From CAG-791 sp964386925 (GTDB taxonomy: Bacteria; Bacillota; Clostridia; Lachnospirales; Lachnospiraceae), in assembly GCA_964386925.1 (NCBI GenBank), contig CAYLUU010000018.1, forward strand, positions 1 to 29,535: a DNA stretch of 29,535 nt, written 5' to 3'. Positions 7,865-16,092 of this stretch are shown piece after piece. How positions within the stretch are numbered: the first letter of the stretch is position 1; each line of letters begins with the position of its first letter. Made by a program: the position numbers and the translations under genes. Under the pieces are notes generated by a model, which did no database searches, was not told the origin of the DNA, and worked only from the letters and a program-made list of their open reading frames with translations.

Positions 7865-9238
7865 ATGGATCAGAAATCTCAGAATCTCGGAGCCGGGAGC
7901 ATCTCGAAGCTGCTCGCACAGCTGGCCGTTCCGGCCGTCATTGCACAGATCGTCAATCTTCTGTACAACATCGTAGATCGTATTTACATCGGCCATATGG
8001 CGGATGTCGGCGCCACTGCACTGACCGGTGTCGGTCTCTTCACGCCGATCCTGATGCTGATTAATGCTTTTGCCATGCTGGCCGGTGCCGGCGGTGCCCC
8101 TCTGGCTGCCATCCGCATGGGCCGAAAGGAGAACAACATTGCTGAGAAAATCATGGGCAACTGCTTTACCGTTCTCCTGCTCTTTTCCGTGGTCCTGACC
8201 GCAGCCTTCTACGTATCTGCTCCGACGCTCCTGCGGCTGTTCGGTGCCAGTGATGTCACGCTGCCGTACGCCGTCAGCTATTCGCGAATCTACATTCTCG
8301 GAACCATTTTCGTTCTGCTCGTAATGGGTATGAATCCCTTCATTACCACACAGGGCTTTGCCAAGATCAGCATGATGACTACTTTGATCGGAGCCGTCAT
8401 CAATATCGTGCTGGATCCCATTTTCATCTTCGTCCTCGGCCTCGGTGTCCGCGGTGCAGCGCTTGCCACAGTTCTCAGTCAGGCTGTCGGTGCGATCTGG
8501 ATTCTGCACTTTCTGACCGGCAAGACGACTACACTTCGCCTGCAGAAGAAGTGCATGAAACTCGAAAAGGACATCATTCTTCCCTGCCTGGGTCTGGGTG
8601 TCTCCACCTTCGTGATGCTCTCCACAGAGTCACTCCTGTCCATCACCTTCACTTCAAGCCTCGCGCGCTACGGCGGCGACCTCGCGGTGGGTGCCATGAC
8701 CATTGTCACCAGCGTCAATCAGCTGGTTACTCTGCCGCTGCAGGGTGTCTGCCAGGGCGGTCAGCCGATCATCAGCTTCAACTACGGCGCAGGCCTTTCG
8801 GATCGTGTAAAGCAGGCGTTCTTCGCTGTCTTCAAGGTCTGCATGACCTATACCACTCTGTTCTGGCTGGCAGTTCTTGTTTTCCCTTCCGTATTCGCAG
8901 GAATCTTCACAACCAGCGCAGAGCTTACCTCCTACACCGCATGGGCGCTCCGCATTTACATGGCCGGTATCTTCGCCTGCGGCGCACAAATAAGCTGCCA
9001 GCAGAGCTTCATGGCGCTCGGCCAGGCAAAGGTCAGCCTCCTGCTCGCCTGCCTGCGCAAGATCGTACTCCTGATCCCGCTGATCCTGATCCTGCCGCAT
9101 ATTCTGACATCGAATCAGGTATTCGCCGTGTTCCTGGCAGAGCCCGTCAGCGACATTATCGCTGCAGTCATCACCACCATCACCTTCCTGACCCGTTTCA
9201 ATAAAATTCTGGCCAAGGGCGGCTCGTCCAAGGCCTAA
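7865..9238 (+). CDS. MATE family multidrug/cation efflux transporter
   Basis: A 457-residue inner-membrane protein with about twelve hydrophobic helices. It begins NLGAGSISKLLAQLAVPAVIAQIVNLLYNIVDRIYIG, where the N-terminal pattern L-P-x-x-x-x-x-x-x-x-x-Y-N-x-V-D is typical of bacterial MATE exporters, and has a matching second half starting at about residue 235 (ILPCLGLGVSTFVML). Length is normal. MATE proteins expel cationic drugs or metabolites using Na+ or H+ gradients; the substrate cannot be told here. ATG 7865 has AGGGAAGGA seven bases upstream. A TetR gene follows 253 bases downstream on the same strand and may control it (inference). Confidence 0.92.
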   Translation: MDQKSQNLGAGSISKLLAQLAVPAVIAQIVNLLYNIVDRIYIGHMADVGATALTGVGLFTPILMLINAFAMLAGAGGAPLAAIRMGRKENNIAEKIMGNCFTVLLLFSVVLTAAFYVSAPTLLRLFGASDVTLPYAVSYSRIYILGTIFVLLVMGMNPFITTQGFAKISMMTTLIGAVINIVLDPIFIFVLGLGVRGAALATVLSQAVGAIWILHFLTGKTTTLRLQKKCMKLEKDIILPCLGLGVSTFVMLSTESLLSITFTSSLARYGGDLAVGAMTIVTSVNQLVTLPLQGVCQGGQPIISFNYGAGLSDRVKQAFFAVFKVCMTYTTLFWLAVLVFPSVFAGIFTTSAELTSYTAWALRIYMAGIFACGAQISCQQSFMALGQAKVSLLLACLRKIVLLIPLILILPHILTSNQVFAVFLAEPVSDIIAAVITTITFLTRFNKILAKGGSSKA

Positions 9239-9344
9239 ACGCCGCAGCCGCTGCTTGCTCGCCGCCCGCCTCTGGCTGGTGAACAGGCAGTGACCCGCAG
9301 TCATTATTTTTGCTTTCCCACTGTTTTCCTGTGCCCGAAAACGC

Positions 9345-9350
9345 TATAAT
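9345..9350 (+). promoter_or_regulatory. -10 box of a probable TetR-gene promoter
   Basis: TATAAT at 9345-9350 with a weak TGTTTT (9322-9327) 17 bases upstream. Transcription from about 9357 would include the palindrome at 9435 in the leader. Confidence 0.4.
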
Positions 9351-9434
9351 AGGACGATCTGATTGCCGTCCGGCCATCAGGAATCATCTGGTACATCGAT
9401 TGCCAAACCATTCGCTCAATACCGATGATATTGA

Positions 9435-9453
9435 GGTCAAAGGCCTTTTGACC
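9435..9453. promoter_or_regulatory. Inverted repeat in the TetR leader, candidate operator
   Basis: GGTCAAA-GGCC-TTTTGACC is a near-perfect palindrome 38 bases upstream of the TetR start. TetR family proteins usually bind palindromes of 15-20 bases near their own gene, so autoregulation is plausible; it could also be just an mRNA hairpin. Confidence 0.4.
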
Positions 9454-9491
9454 CCGTGACGCAAAATCGATGCACAAACGAGAGGGGCCAC

Positions 9492-10172
9492 ATGGAAGAC
9501 AAGGACACGAAAGTTTCTGCCGCAGCAAAACATGCTGCCTGCAAGCGCGAGGGAAAGGCCTCGCAGAACAAACAGAAAAAGCGCGAGTCGCTCCTGGTCA
9601 ACGCCTTCGAGTTATTCACGCAGAAGGGCATTGCTGATACAACCATTTCGGATATTGTCGAAAAGTCCGGCGTTGCGAAGGGTACCTTTTATCTGTATTT
9701 CAAAGACAAATATGATCTTCGTGATCGTCTGATTCGGCACGAAACGGGGCTGATCCTCGAACAGGCCTATCAGGCCCTCCTTGCTGCAGAGGGTTCCGAT
9801 GCACAGAACACCGTTCCGCTTGAGGATCAGGTCATCTTCTTTGCCGACAATATTCTGACGCAGCTTTCAGAAAACCGAATTCTCCTGCGCTTCATCACCA
9901 AGAATCTCAGTTGGGCGCTGCTCAAGCACGATCTATCTTCCATTGATGCCCCAGACGATGAACAGGTGCGCTTTACAGAACGCCTTAAGGTCAAATTTCA
10001 GGAGTCTGCCGTCCAGTATCGAAATCCTGAAATTCTCCTCTACATGATCGTCGAATTTATCGGTTCCACCTGCTACAGCTCTATTGTGGACAATGAGCCC
10101 TGTCCGATCGAGGAACTAAAGCCGTATCTGCTGGATTCCGTGAGGGCCATTATGCGGGCTCAGCAGATCTGA
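9492..10172 (+). CDS. TetR/AcrR family transcriptional regulator
   Basis: A 226-residue DNA-binding repressor. After a basic, Ala/Lys-rich N-terminal extension of about 30 residues comes the classic TetR helix-turn-helix (NAFELFTQKGIADTTISDIV, then SGVAKGTFYLYFKDKYDL, residues 37-76). The C-terminal ligand/dimerisation domain is not assigned to a subgroup. I start at ATG 9492, preceded by AGAGGGG at close spacing; a GTG at 9456 in frame is also possible but lacks support. It is in the same direction as the MATE transporter and is a likely local regulator of it. A palindrome lies in its leader. The gene ends before a strong bidirectional hairpin shared with fhs. Confidence 0.88.
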   Translation: MEDKDTKVSAAAKHAACKREGKASQNKQKKRESLLVNAFELFTQKGIADTTISDIVEKSGVAKGTFYLYFKDKYDLRDRLIRHETGLILEQAYQALLAAEGSDAQNTVPLEDQVIFFADNILTQLSENRILLRFITKNLSWALLKHDLSSIDAPDDEQVRFTERLKVKFQESAVQYRNPEILLYMIVEFIGSTCYSSIVDNEPCPIEELKPYLLDSVRAIMRAQQI

Positions 10173-10270
10173 TATGGGGCGATATTAATTCTGTGGCATC
10201 TATTCTTTTTTCACAAAGCAGACGCCTTTCGCATAGGTACTCTTCCATATAGAATTGCCTGCTATCATAA

Positions 10271-10307
10271 AACGCCTCGAAAAGTGCATCACACTTTTCG
10301 AGGCGTT
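10271..10307. terminator. Bidirectional terminator between the TetR gene and fhs
   Basis: AACGCCTCGAAAAGTG, loop CATCA, CACTTTTCGAGGCGTT: a perfect 16-bp stem between two convergent genes. On the minus strand TTTTA follows the stem; on the plus strand the U-tract is interrupted (CTCTTTA). Confidence 0.85.
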
Positions 10308-10352
10308 CTCTTTATCTCGTATGATCTCCGTCTGGTACAATCCCTGTCCGGA

Positions 10353-12020
10353 TCAGAACAGTCCGGAAATCACTCCGTCTGCCGATACATCGATGTTCTC
10401 TGCCGCAGGAACTCTGGGAAGTCCCGGCATCTGAATCATCTCTCCGGTCAGAACCACAACAAAGCCTGCACCGGCACTGACATAGGCATCCCGAACGGTG
10501 ATGCGGAAGTTCTCCGGTCTGCCCAGCTTCGTCTGATCATCTGACAGGGAGTACTGGGTCTTAGCCATGCAGATCGGAAGATTCCCGTAGCCCAGCTTCT
10601 CCAGATTGGTCAGGGCCTTCTTCGCCGCAGCCACATAATCCACACCATCTGCGCCGTAAATTTCCTTTGCAATGGTTTCAATCTTGGCCGTAAGCGGCTG
10701 TTCCAGCTCATACAGGGTATGGTACTGCGTGGGCTTATTCTCGATCGTGCCAAGGACCTTCTGGGCCAGGTCCTCTCCGCCGGCTCCGCCGTTCGCCCAC
10801 ACGGTTGCAAGAGAGAACTCACAGTCATGCTCGCGGCAGAAATTCTCGATCATCTCATGCTCAGCATCGGTATCGGTAACAAAGGCATTGATAGCCACCA
10901 CTGCCGGAACGCCGAACTTCTGCAGGTTCTCGATGTGCTTGCCAAGGTTCACAAGACCCTTCTGCAGTGCCTCGAGGTTCTCTCCCTTCAGCTCCGCCTT
11001 CGGCACGCCGCCGTTGTATTTGAGCGCCTGTACCGTTGCAACAATGACTGCAGCAGAGGGAGTCAGGCCGGCCAGGCGGCACTTGATATCCATGAACTTC
11101 TCGGCGCCAAGGTCCGCACCAAAGCCAGCCTCGGTTACCACGATTTCTCCCATCTTCAAAGCTGCCCTGGTTGCGCGTACGGAATTGCAGCCATGTGCGA
11201 TATTCGCGAAGGGGCCACCGTGCACCAGTACCGGTGTATGCTCCAACGTCTGCATCAGGTTCGGCTGCAGCGCATCCTTTAAGAGAGCCAGCAGGGAGCC
11301 GATGATCTTCAGTTCGCCGGCTGTCACAGGCTCATTGTCGTAATTGTAGGCAACCACCATTCGGGAGAGACGCTCGCGAAGATCCTCCATGTCCTTTGCC
11401 AGACACAGAACTGCCATAATCTCGGACGCTGCCGTGATGACGAAATGATCCTCACGAACCGGTCCGCACAGCTTGCCGCCCATTCCGATGGTGATGTTGC
11501 GAAGAGACCGGTCGTTCATGTCCATGCAGCGCTTCCACACAACACGGGTCGGATCAATGCGCAGTGCATTGCCGAAATGCAGGTGATTGTCCAGTGCAGC
11601 AGCCACCAGGTTATTGGCCGAGGTGATTGCATGAAAGTCACCGGTGAAATGCAGGTTCAAATCCTCCATCGGAATGACCTGTGCGTAGCCGCCGCCGGCT
11701 GCGCCGCCCTTCACGCCAAAGCAAGGTCCCAAAGAAGGCTCGCGAAGCGCCACTACCGTCTTCTTCCCCAGCCTGCTCAGTGCATCTGCCAGACCGATGG
11801 AAATCGTCGTCTTGCCTTCGCCTGCCGGTGTCGGATTGATGGCTGTAACGAGCACCAGTTTTCCATCCGGACGATCCTGAATCCGGTTCAGATACTCTTC
11901 AGAGATCTTCGCTTTGTACTTGCCGTACAGCTCCAGATCATCCTCCTGCATGCCCAGCTGCTCGCCGACCTTGCGGATCGGCCAGATCTCTGCGCTCCGT
12001 GCGATTTCAATATCCGTCAT
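10353..12020 (-). CDS. fhs: Formate-tetrahydrofolate ligase
   Basis: A 555-residue enzyme that makes 10-formyl-tetrahydrofolate from formate, tetrahydrofolate and ATP, feeding one-carbon metabolism and, in acetogens, the methyl branch of the Wood-Ljungdahl path. The length matches the family. It has the P-loop-like NPTPAGEGKTT (62-72), SLGPCFGVKGGAAGGG, the GDFHAITSANNL segment, HGGPFANIAHGCNS and EAGFGADLGAEKF. The start is ATG 12020 with AAAGGAG seven bases upstream; longer in-frame starts run into a dispersed repeat copy and are rejected. It stands alone, 149 bases after the glycosyltransferase gene. Confidence 0.97.
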   Translation of the reverse strand: MTDIEIARSAEIWPIRKVGEQLGMQEDDLELYGKYKAKISEEYLNRIQDRPDGKLVLVTAINPTPAGEGKTTISIGLADALSRLGKKTVVALREPSLGPCFGVKGGAAGGGYAQVIPMEDLNLHFTGDFHAITSANNLVAAALDNHLHFGNALRIDPTRVVWKRCMDMNDRSLRNITIGMGGKLCGPVREDHFVITAASEIMAVLCLAKDMEDLRERLSRMVVAYNYDNEPVTAGELKIIGSLLALLKDALQPNLMQTLEHTPVLVHGGPFANIAHGCNSVRATRAALKMGEIVVTEAGFGADLGAEKFMDIKCRLAGLTPSAAVIVATVQALKYNGGVPKAELKGENLEALQKGLVNLGKHIENLQKFGVPAVVAINAFVTDTDAEHEMIENFCREHDCEFSLATVWANGGAGGEDLAQKVLGTIENKPTQYHTLYELEQPLTAKIETIAKEIYGADGVDYVAAAKKALTNLEKLGYGNLPICMAKTQYSLSDDQTKLGRPENFRITVRDAYVSAGAGFVVVLTGEMIQMPGLPRVPAAENIDVSADGVISGLF

Positions 12021-12061
12021 GTTATGCTCCTTTCCTCTGCCACAGCCCTTCCAATAACTTT

Positions 12062-12149
12062 TTACCATTCAGCATCCGCCTGTCAATTTCAATCGTGAAT
12101 TCGTCCGCAAGTGACCCAATTCCCTTTGAAATCGCCAGTGGCTAAACCG
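12062..12149. repeat. Dispersed palindromic repeat, copy 2
   Basis: Between the glycosyltransferase gene and fhs, 42 bases ahead of the fhs start. The left end TTACCATTCAGCATCCGCC continues into a segment (12080-12111) almost identical to the reverse complement of 13321-13353 in copy 3. The right end TTTGAAATCGCCAGTGGCTA (12125 on) matches the other end of copy 3 (reverse complement of 13288-13307). Confidence 0.75.
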
Positions 12150-12169
12150 ATATACCAATTGTATCGCAG

Positions 12170-13273
12170 CTATTTATATCGAATCCTTCGGTATGCCCAC
12201 AGCGCCCGATAGTACAGATAAAACTTCCGCGGGCTCTCCATCTGCATCCGCATCAGCCGTTTCTCCTCCGGATCCGTTCTCTCCTGATAATACGGGTTGT
12301 TCTGAAAATCCGGGAATGTCTCCTTCATCTCCTTCGAAAGCTCCGTCACAAACGAATACACGCCCTTTTCCTTCATACCCTGCAGGGCAGAGAACAGTGT
12401 ATTTTTGTAGAAGAGAACCGTAAATGAGTACTCAATTTCCGGTCGGAACCGCTCCAGAAAGCCGTATCGGCTTGCCTCCTCGATCATCATGCGACCGGCC
12501 GAAAGCCTGTCCTCCAGGCGGCGTCTCGTGACCGTATGCACCGTCGAATCCTCATGCTGGTAGTAATAATACAACGGCCCCGGCACATATTCATAGTGCC
12601 GCATGCGCATCACCCAGGTATTGGCCAGTGCATTATCCTCGTAGAAAATATCCTCCGGGAAACGGGACGGGCAATCGATCACAATTTCCCGCCGATAAAT
12701 CTTCACACAAAGGGATCCGGAATCCAGAATGAGAAGCCGGCGTTTCTCATCATCCAGCTTTCCTGTCTGCTCCATCGTGCTGTTCGCCACCACAGGTCCT
12801 GGCTCCATCGTATGCTCCGAGACGATGCAGTAGTCCGTTCCCACGCAGTCCGCGCCGGTCTCCTTAGCCTTTTTTAAGAGCCTTGCAAAATAATCCGGCA
12901 CCACCCAGTCGTCGGCATCAATAAAAGCAATCCATTCCCCCCGGGCAATTTCCAGTCCGCGGTTTTTCGCCCCGCCCTGATGATGATTCTCAGCGCAGGA
13001 AATGACCTTCACCTTATCCGGATTCTGTTCCTCAAACTCCCGCAGCAGCTGCAGCGAATTGTCTGTTGAGCAGTCATCCACCGCAATGATTTCATAATCC
13101 TCCAGCCGTTGCTGCAGCAGGCTGTTCATGCAGTAGGAAAGTCTGTCGTCGGACGCCATGTTGTAAACCGGCACGATCACGGACAGCACACACAAAGCCG
13201 GCCCTGGATTGTCTCCCGGCCGGCCCTGGCTCTCTTTGTATGAATTTTCTGTCTCACCGAGTAACTTACTCAT
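12170..13273 (-). CDS. Family 2 glycosyltransferase
   Basis: A 367-residue GT-A fold glycosyltransferase. From residue 30, LSVIVPVYNMA begins the nucleotide-binding fold, followed by EIIAVDDCSTDNS (61-73), HHQGGAKNRGLEIARGEW (97-114) and the metal-binding FIDADDW (117-123). The C-terminal half carries many Tyr/Arg residues (PLYYYYQHEDS, then RALWAYRRIRYK). It would transfer a sugar onto a glycan or surface polymer; acceptor and donor are unknown. The start is uncertain: ATG 13273 has no good ribosome binding site, and the frame stays open upstream through repeat copy 3, which ends only 10 bases away. The neighbouring pseB and pseC suggest it uses, or works beside, an amino-dideoxy sugar. Confidence 0.85.
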   Translation of the reverse strand: MSKLLGETENSYKESQGRPGDNPGPALCVLSVIVPVYNMASDDRLSYCMNSLLQQRLEDYEIIAVDDCSTDNSLQLLREFEEQNPDKVKVISCAENHHQGGAKNRGLEIARGEWIAFIDADDWVVPDYFARLLKKAKETGADCVGTDYCIVSEHTMEPGPVVANSTMEQTGKLDDEKRRLLILDSGSLCVKIYRREIVIDCPSRFPEDIFYEDNALANTWVMRMRHYEYVPGPLYYYYQHEDSTVHTVTRRRLEDRLSAGRMMIEEASRYGFLERFRPEIEYSFTVLFYKNTLFSALQGMKEKGVYSFVTELSKEMKETFPDFQNNPYYQERTDPEEKRLMRMQMESPRKFYLYYRALWAYRRIRYK

Positions 13274-13282
13274 AATATGTAT

Positions 13283-13433
13283 TTGTTTAGCACCTGGCGA
13301 TTTCAACATGAATCGACCGCTTGCGGACGGATTCATGATTGAAATTGACAGGCGGCCAAGAGGCGTAGCCTCTCTGGCCAGCCACATCGAGGATTTGCAA
13401 AGCAAATTCGAGATGCGGGTGCTAAATAGTTAC
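13283..13433. repeat. Dispersed palindromic repeat, copy 3 (longest, three hairpins)
   Basis: Ends TTGTTTAGCACC (13283) and GGTGCTAAATAGTTAC (to 13433) are inverted. Inside are three hairpins: ATTTCAACATGAATC/GATTCATGATTGAAAT (13300-13345), GGCCAAGAGGC/GCCTCTCTGGCC with loop GTA (13354-13379), and CATCGAGGATTTGC/GCAAATTCGAGATG with loop AAA (13385-13415). It sits between pseC and the glycosyltransferase gene. Confidence 0.8.
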
Positions 13434-13455
13434 CTCATATTCTAATCTCTGGCAT

Positions 13456-14670
13456 CTATTTCTCGTAGTACTTCGCAATCTTCGTCACAGCCGCAATTAC
13501 ATCCTCTACGTCCTGATCGCTCATCGCGTAGTACAGCGGAATTGTGAGCATACGTGAGTAGAGCTGCTCTGCCTGCGGGCACAGCCCCTTCGGATATCCC
13601 ATCCGCTCATAATACGGAAAATAATATACCGGAATGTAATGCACGTTGCAGACGATATTCTCTGCGCCAAGCGCATCGAACAGCTGGCGCCGATCAATCG
13701 AAAGATGCTCCGGATTCACCTGCAGGATATACAGATGCCGAACAGTGTCGGATCCTTCCGTCTCTTTCTGTATCACCAGCCCCGGCAGCTTTGAGAAGGC
13801 TTCATCATATCGCTTCACAATTTCCTTCTTGCGCGCGGCGAATGCCGGCAGCTTATCCAGCTGCGTGGAGATCATCGCTGCCTGCAGGTCTGTGATTCGA
13901 TAATTCGGTGCCAGCGCGATCTGCTCGTAGTACCACGGACCGTCCGGTGTGTGCACCATCTGTGACGGGTCACGGGTAATCCCATGCGTGCGGTACAGGA
14001 GGAGCTTCTCATAATACTCCTTGCTGTTCGTTACCACTGCGCCGCCCTCGCCGCCGGTGATGGTCTTTACAGCGTGGAAGGATAGCGTTGTCATGTCCGC
14101 AATGCTGCCGTTCGGCCGTCCCTTGTAACTGGTGCCGATGACATGCGCTCCGTCCTCAATGTAGACAAAGCCGTATTGGTCCTTCAGTGCCAGGAAGGCA
14201 TCCTGATCCACTGACTGACCGCCGAAATCTACAGCTACTACAGCCCGGGTTCTCTCTGTAATGTGCTGTTCCACAGACTTCGGATCCAGATTGTAGGTAT
14301 CCGGCAGGATGTCAGCAAAAACAGGCTTTGCTCCGACATACAATGCACAGTTGGCAGAAGCCGCAAAGGTAATGGGCGTTGTGATCAGCTCATCGCCCTC
14401 TCCAAGCCCTGCTGCCATGCAAGCCATATGCAGGGCTGCCGTTCCGTTGGAGCATAGAACCGCATATTTTGCTCCAGTCACCCGGCAGAGCTTCTCCTCA
14501 CACTCGGTGATATGAGGTCCGGTCGTCAGATAGTCACTCTTTAAGACCGATACAGCCGCATCAATATCGGCCTGATCGATATACTGGTGGGAATAATATA
14601 ATTTTGTCTCACGAACCGGCTGCCCGCCCTCGATGGCCGGAAGCCGATCCGTATTCAGTCCTTCACTCAT
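13456..14670 (-). CDS. pseC: PseC-like UDP-4-keto-6-deoxy-HexNAc aminotransferase
   Basis: A 404-residue PLP enzyme of the DegT/DnrJ/EryC1/StrS family. It matches PseC, which aminates C4 of the UDP-2-acetamido-2,6-dideoxy-4-keto sugar made by PseB to give UDP-4-amino-4,6-dideoxy-N-acetyl-beta-L-altrosamine. Visible are SNGTAALHMA (74-83), the PLP-binding aspartate in IEDGAH (D173), and the Schiff-base lysine in SFHAVKTITGGEGG (K202). NVHYIPVYYFPYY and MGYPKGLCPQAEQLY in the C-terminal part also fit PseC. The gene begins seven bases after pseB. The specific call rests on the pairing with pseB; a related 4-aminotransferase is the alternative. Confidence 0.88.
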   Translation of the reverse strand: MSEGLNTDRLPAIEGGQPVRETKLYYSHQYIDQADIDAAVSVLKSDYLTTGPHITECEEKLCRVTGAKYAVLCSNGTAALHMACMAAGLGEGDELITTPITFAASANCALYVGAKPVFADILPDTYNLDPKSVEQHITERTRAVVAVDFGGQSVDQDAFLALKDQYGFVYIEDGAHVIGTSYKGRPNGSIADMTTLSFHAVKTITGGEGGAVVTNSKEYYEKLLLYRTHGITRDPSQMVHTPDGPWYYEQIALAPNYRITDLQAAMISTQLDKLPAFAARKKEIVKRYDEAFSKLPGLVIQKETEGSDTVRHLYILQVNPEHLSIDRRQLFDALGAENIVCNVHYIPVYYFPYYERMGYPKGLCPQAEQLYSRMLTIPLYYAMSDQDVEDVIAAVTKIAKYYEK

Positions 14671-14677
14671 GCCGGAT

Positions 14678-15691
14678 TCAGTGCTCCTCTACCGTTTTCA
14701 AAAGCTCGCGGATCTGCTCCACGGACAGCCATTCCTTGTTGTTCCCGGAGGAATAAACGAAGCCTTCCTCCACAGGCTTGCCCTGCGGATCGCGCTGCTG
14801 GCGGTCATTGTAGGTAATCTGAGGATAAATGATGTAATTCTGATCAAACTCCAACGTGTTAGGGGCATCCTCTGCTGTAACCATGACCTCGTGGAGCTTC
14901 TCGCCGGGACGAATGCCGACCTCCACCGTCTTGCAGCCGGGCAGCAATGCTTCAGCCAGATCCTTGACATAGAAGGACGGAATCTTGGAAATGAAGGTCT
15001 CGCCTCCCTTGGCCTCCTCCAGCGCCTTGATCACCAGCTCAACGCCCTGCTCCAGACTGATCCAGAAGCGGGTCATACGATAATCTGTGATGGGCATAGT
15101 CGTCTCGCCCTTTGCAATCAGTTCACGGAAGAACGGAATGACCGAGCCGCGGCTGCCGGCTACATTACCATAGCGCACAACCGAGAAGGATACATCCTTG
15201 CTGCCGGCATAGGCATTGGCTGCAATGAACAGCTTGTCGCTCACCAGCTTGGTGCCGCCGTAGAGATTAACCGGATTTACAGCCTTATCGGTGGACAGTG
15301 CCACCACCTTCTTCACGCCCTGGGCCAATGCTGCATCAATGATGTTCATGGCACCATTCACGTTCGTCTTAATGGCCTCCGACGGATTGTACTCACAGGC
15401 AGGAACCTGCTTCAGTGCCGCCGCATGAATGACATAGTCCACGCCCTCCATGGCGCGTTCCATACGATCCTTGTCACGAACGTCACCGATAAAGAAGCGC
15501 ATCACGTCTGCATGCTCCTTGTACGGAGATTCATTGGACATCAGGAACTGCTTGAACTCATCGCGGGAATAAATGATCAATTTCCGGGGATGATAATGCT
15601 CCAGCACATATTTGGTGAAGCAATGTCCAAAGGAGCCCGTTCCTCCCGTGATCAGGATTGTCTTGTCATCCAGCAAATGTTTGTCTGCCAT
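14678..15691 (-). CDS. pseB: PseB-like UDP-GlcNAc 4,6-dehydratase (inverting)
   Basis: A 337-residue cytoplasmic SDR enzyme, first step of pseudaminic-acid-type sugar synthesis from UDP-GlcNAc. It has the Rossmann motif ITGGTGSFG (14-22), the conserved DYVIHAAALKQVPACEYNP (85-103), and the active-site STDK (133-136, with D135 and K136) and YGGTK (Y144, K148), the arrangement of PseB/FlaA1 rather than of RmlB. Length is normal. Its ATG at 15691 overlaps the TAA of the DtxR-type gene by one base (TAATG), so it is translationally coupled to a metal-responsive regulator. No pseH, pseG, pseI or pseF is in the window. Confidence 0.92.
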   Translation of the reverse strand: MADKHLLDDKTILITGGTGSFGHCFTKYVLEHYHPRKLIIYSRDEFKQFLMSNESPYKEHADVMRFFIGDVRDKDRMERAMEGVDYVIHAAALKQVPACEYNPSEAIKTNVNGAMNIIDAALAQGVKKVVALSTDKAVNPVNLYGGTKLVSDKLFIAANAYAGSKDVSFSVVRYGNVAGSRGSVIPFFRELIAKGETTMPITDYRMTRFWISLEQGVELVIKALEEAKGGETFISKIPSFYVKDLAEALLPGCKTVEVGIRPGEKLHEVMVTAEDAPNTLEFDQNYIIYPQITYNDRQQRDPQGKPVEEGFVYSSGNNKEWLSVEQIRELLKTVEEH

Positions 15692-16074
15692 TACTGATTG
15701 TTTCCTTTCATATGTTCCTCATAGTATGTATTCAGCTTATTGAAGGTGTCGTCATCGATGACATGCTCAATGCGGCACGCCTCATCCGCTGCCTTTTGCT
15801 CCTCTACGCCGATCGCAATGAGTGTCTTGCGCAGAAGCTTATGCCTGGAATAAATGCGCTCCGCAATGACGCGCCCCGCCGGACGAAAGGTGATGTAGCC
15901 ATTGGCATCCATCTCGATATACCCGTTCTCGCGCAGTTTCTTCATTGCAATGCTGACGCTGGGCTTGGAATATCCCATCTCATTGACAATGTCGATGCTG
16001 CGGACATACGGGTTCCGTTCCCCCAGAATCAGTATTGTCTCCAGGTAATCCTCTGCAGATTCGTGAATTTCCAT
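15691..16074 (-). CDS. DtxR/MntR family metal-dependent regulator
   Basis: A 127-residue winged-helix protein plus dimerisation helices, without the SH3-like third domain, so MntR-sized. Start MEIHESAEDYLETILIL (ATG 16074) has AGAGG five bases upstream; the longer frame to 16104 reads into repeat copy 4 and is not used. Metal-ligand positions can be aligned: D9 and E12 (MntR Asp8/Glu11), H78 (MntR His77), C100, E103 and H104. C100 is the DtxR/IdeR iron-type residue (Cys102), whereas D9 is the MntR-type residue, so the ligand set looks mixed and the metal is uncertain. It overlaps pseB by one base, which makes metal control of pseBC a fair guess, or just shared transcription. Confidence 0.85.
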   Translation of the reverse strand: MEIHESAEDYLETILILGERNPYVRSIDIVNEMGYSKPSVSIAMKKLRENGYIEMDANGYITFRPAGRVIAERIYSRHKLLRKTLIAIGVEEQKAADEACRIEHVIDDDTFNKLNTYYEEHMKGNNQ

Positions 16075-16092
16075 AGCTGCCTCTATTATGCA

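Noticed and set aside
13283..13433. CRISPR-like array
   Set aside because: The hairpins differ from each other, and there are no regularly spaced identical repeats or spacers; no cas genes are present.
14633..15697. 354-residue open frame opposite pseB
   Set aside because: Antisense to an intact enzyme gene; its sequence shows no recognisable fold.
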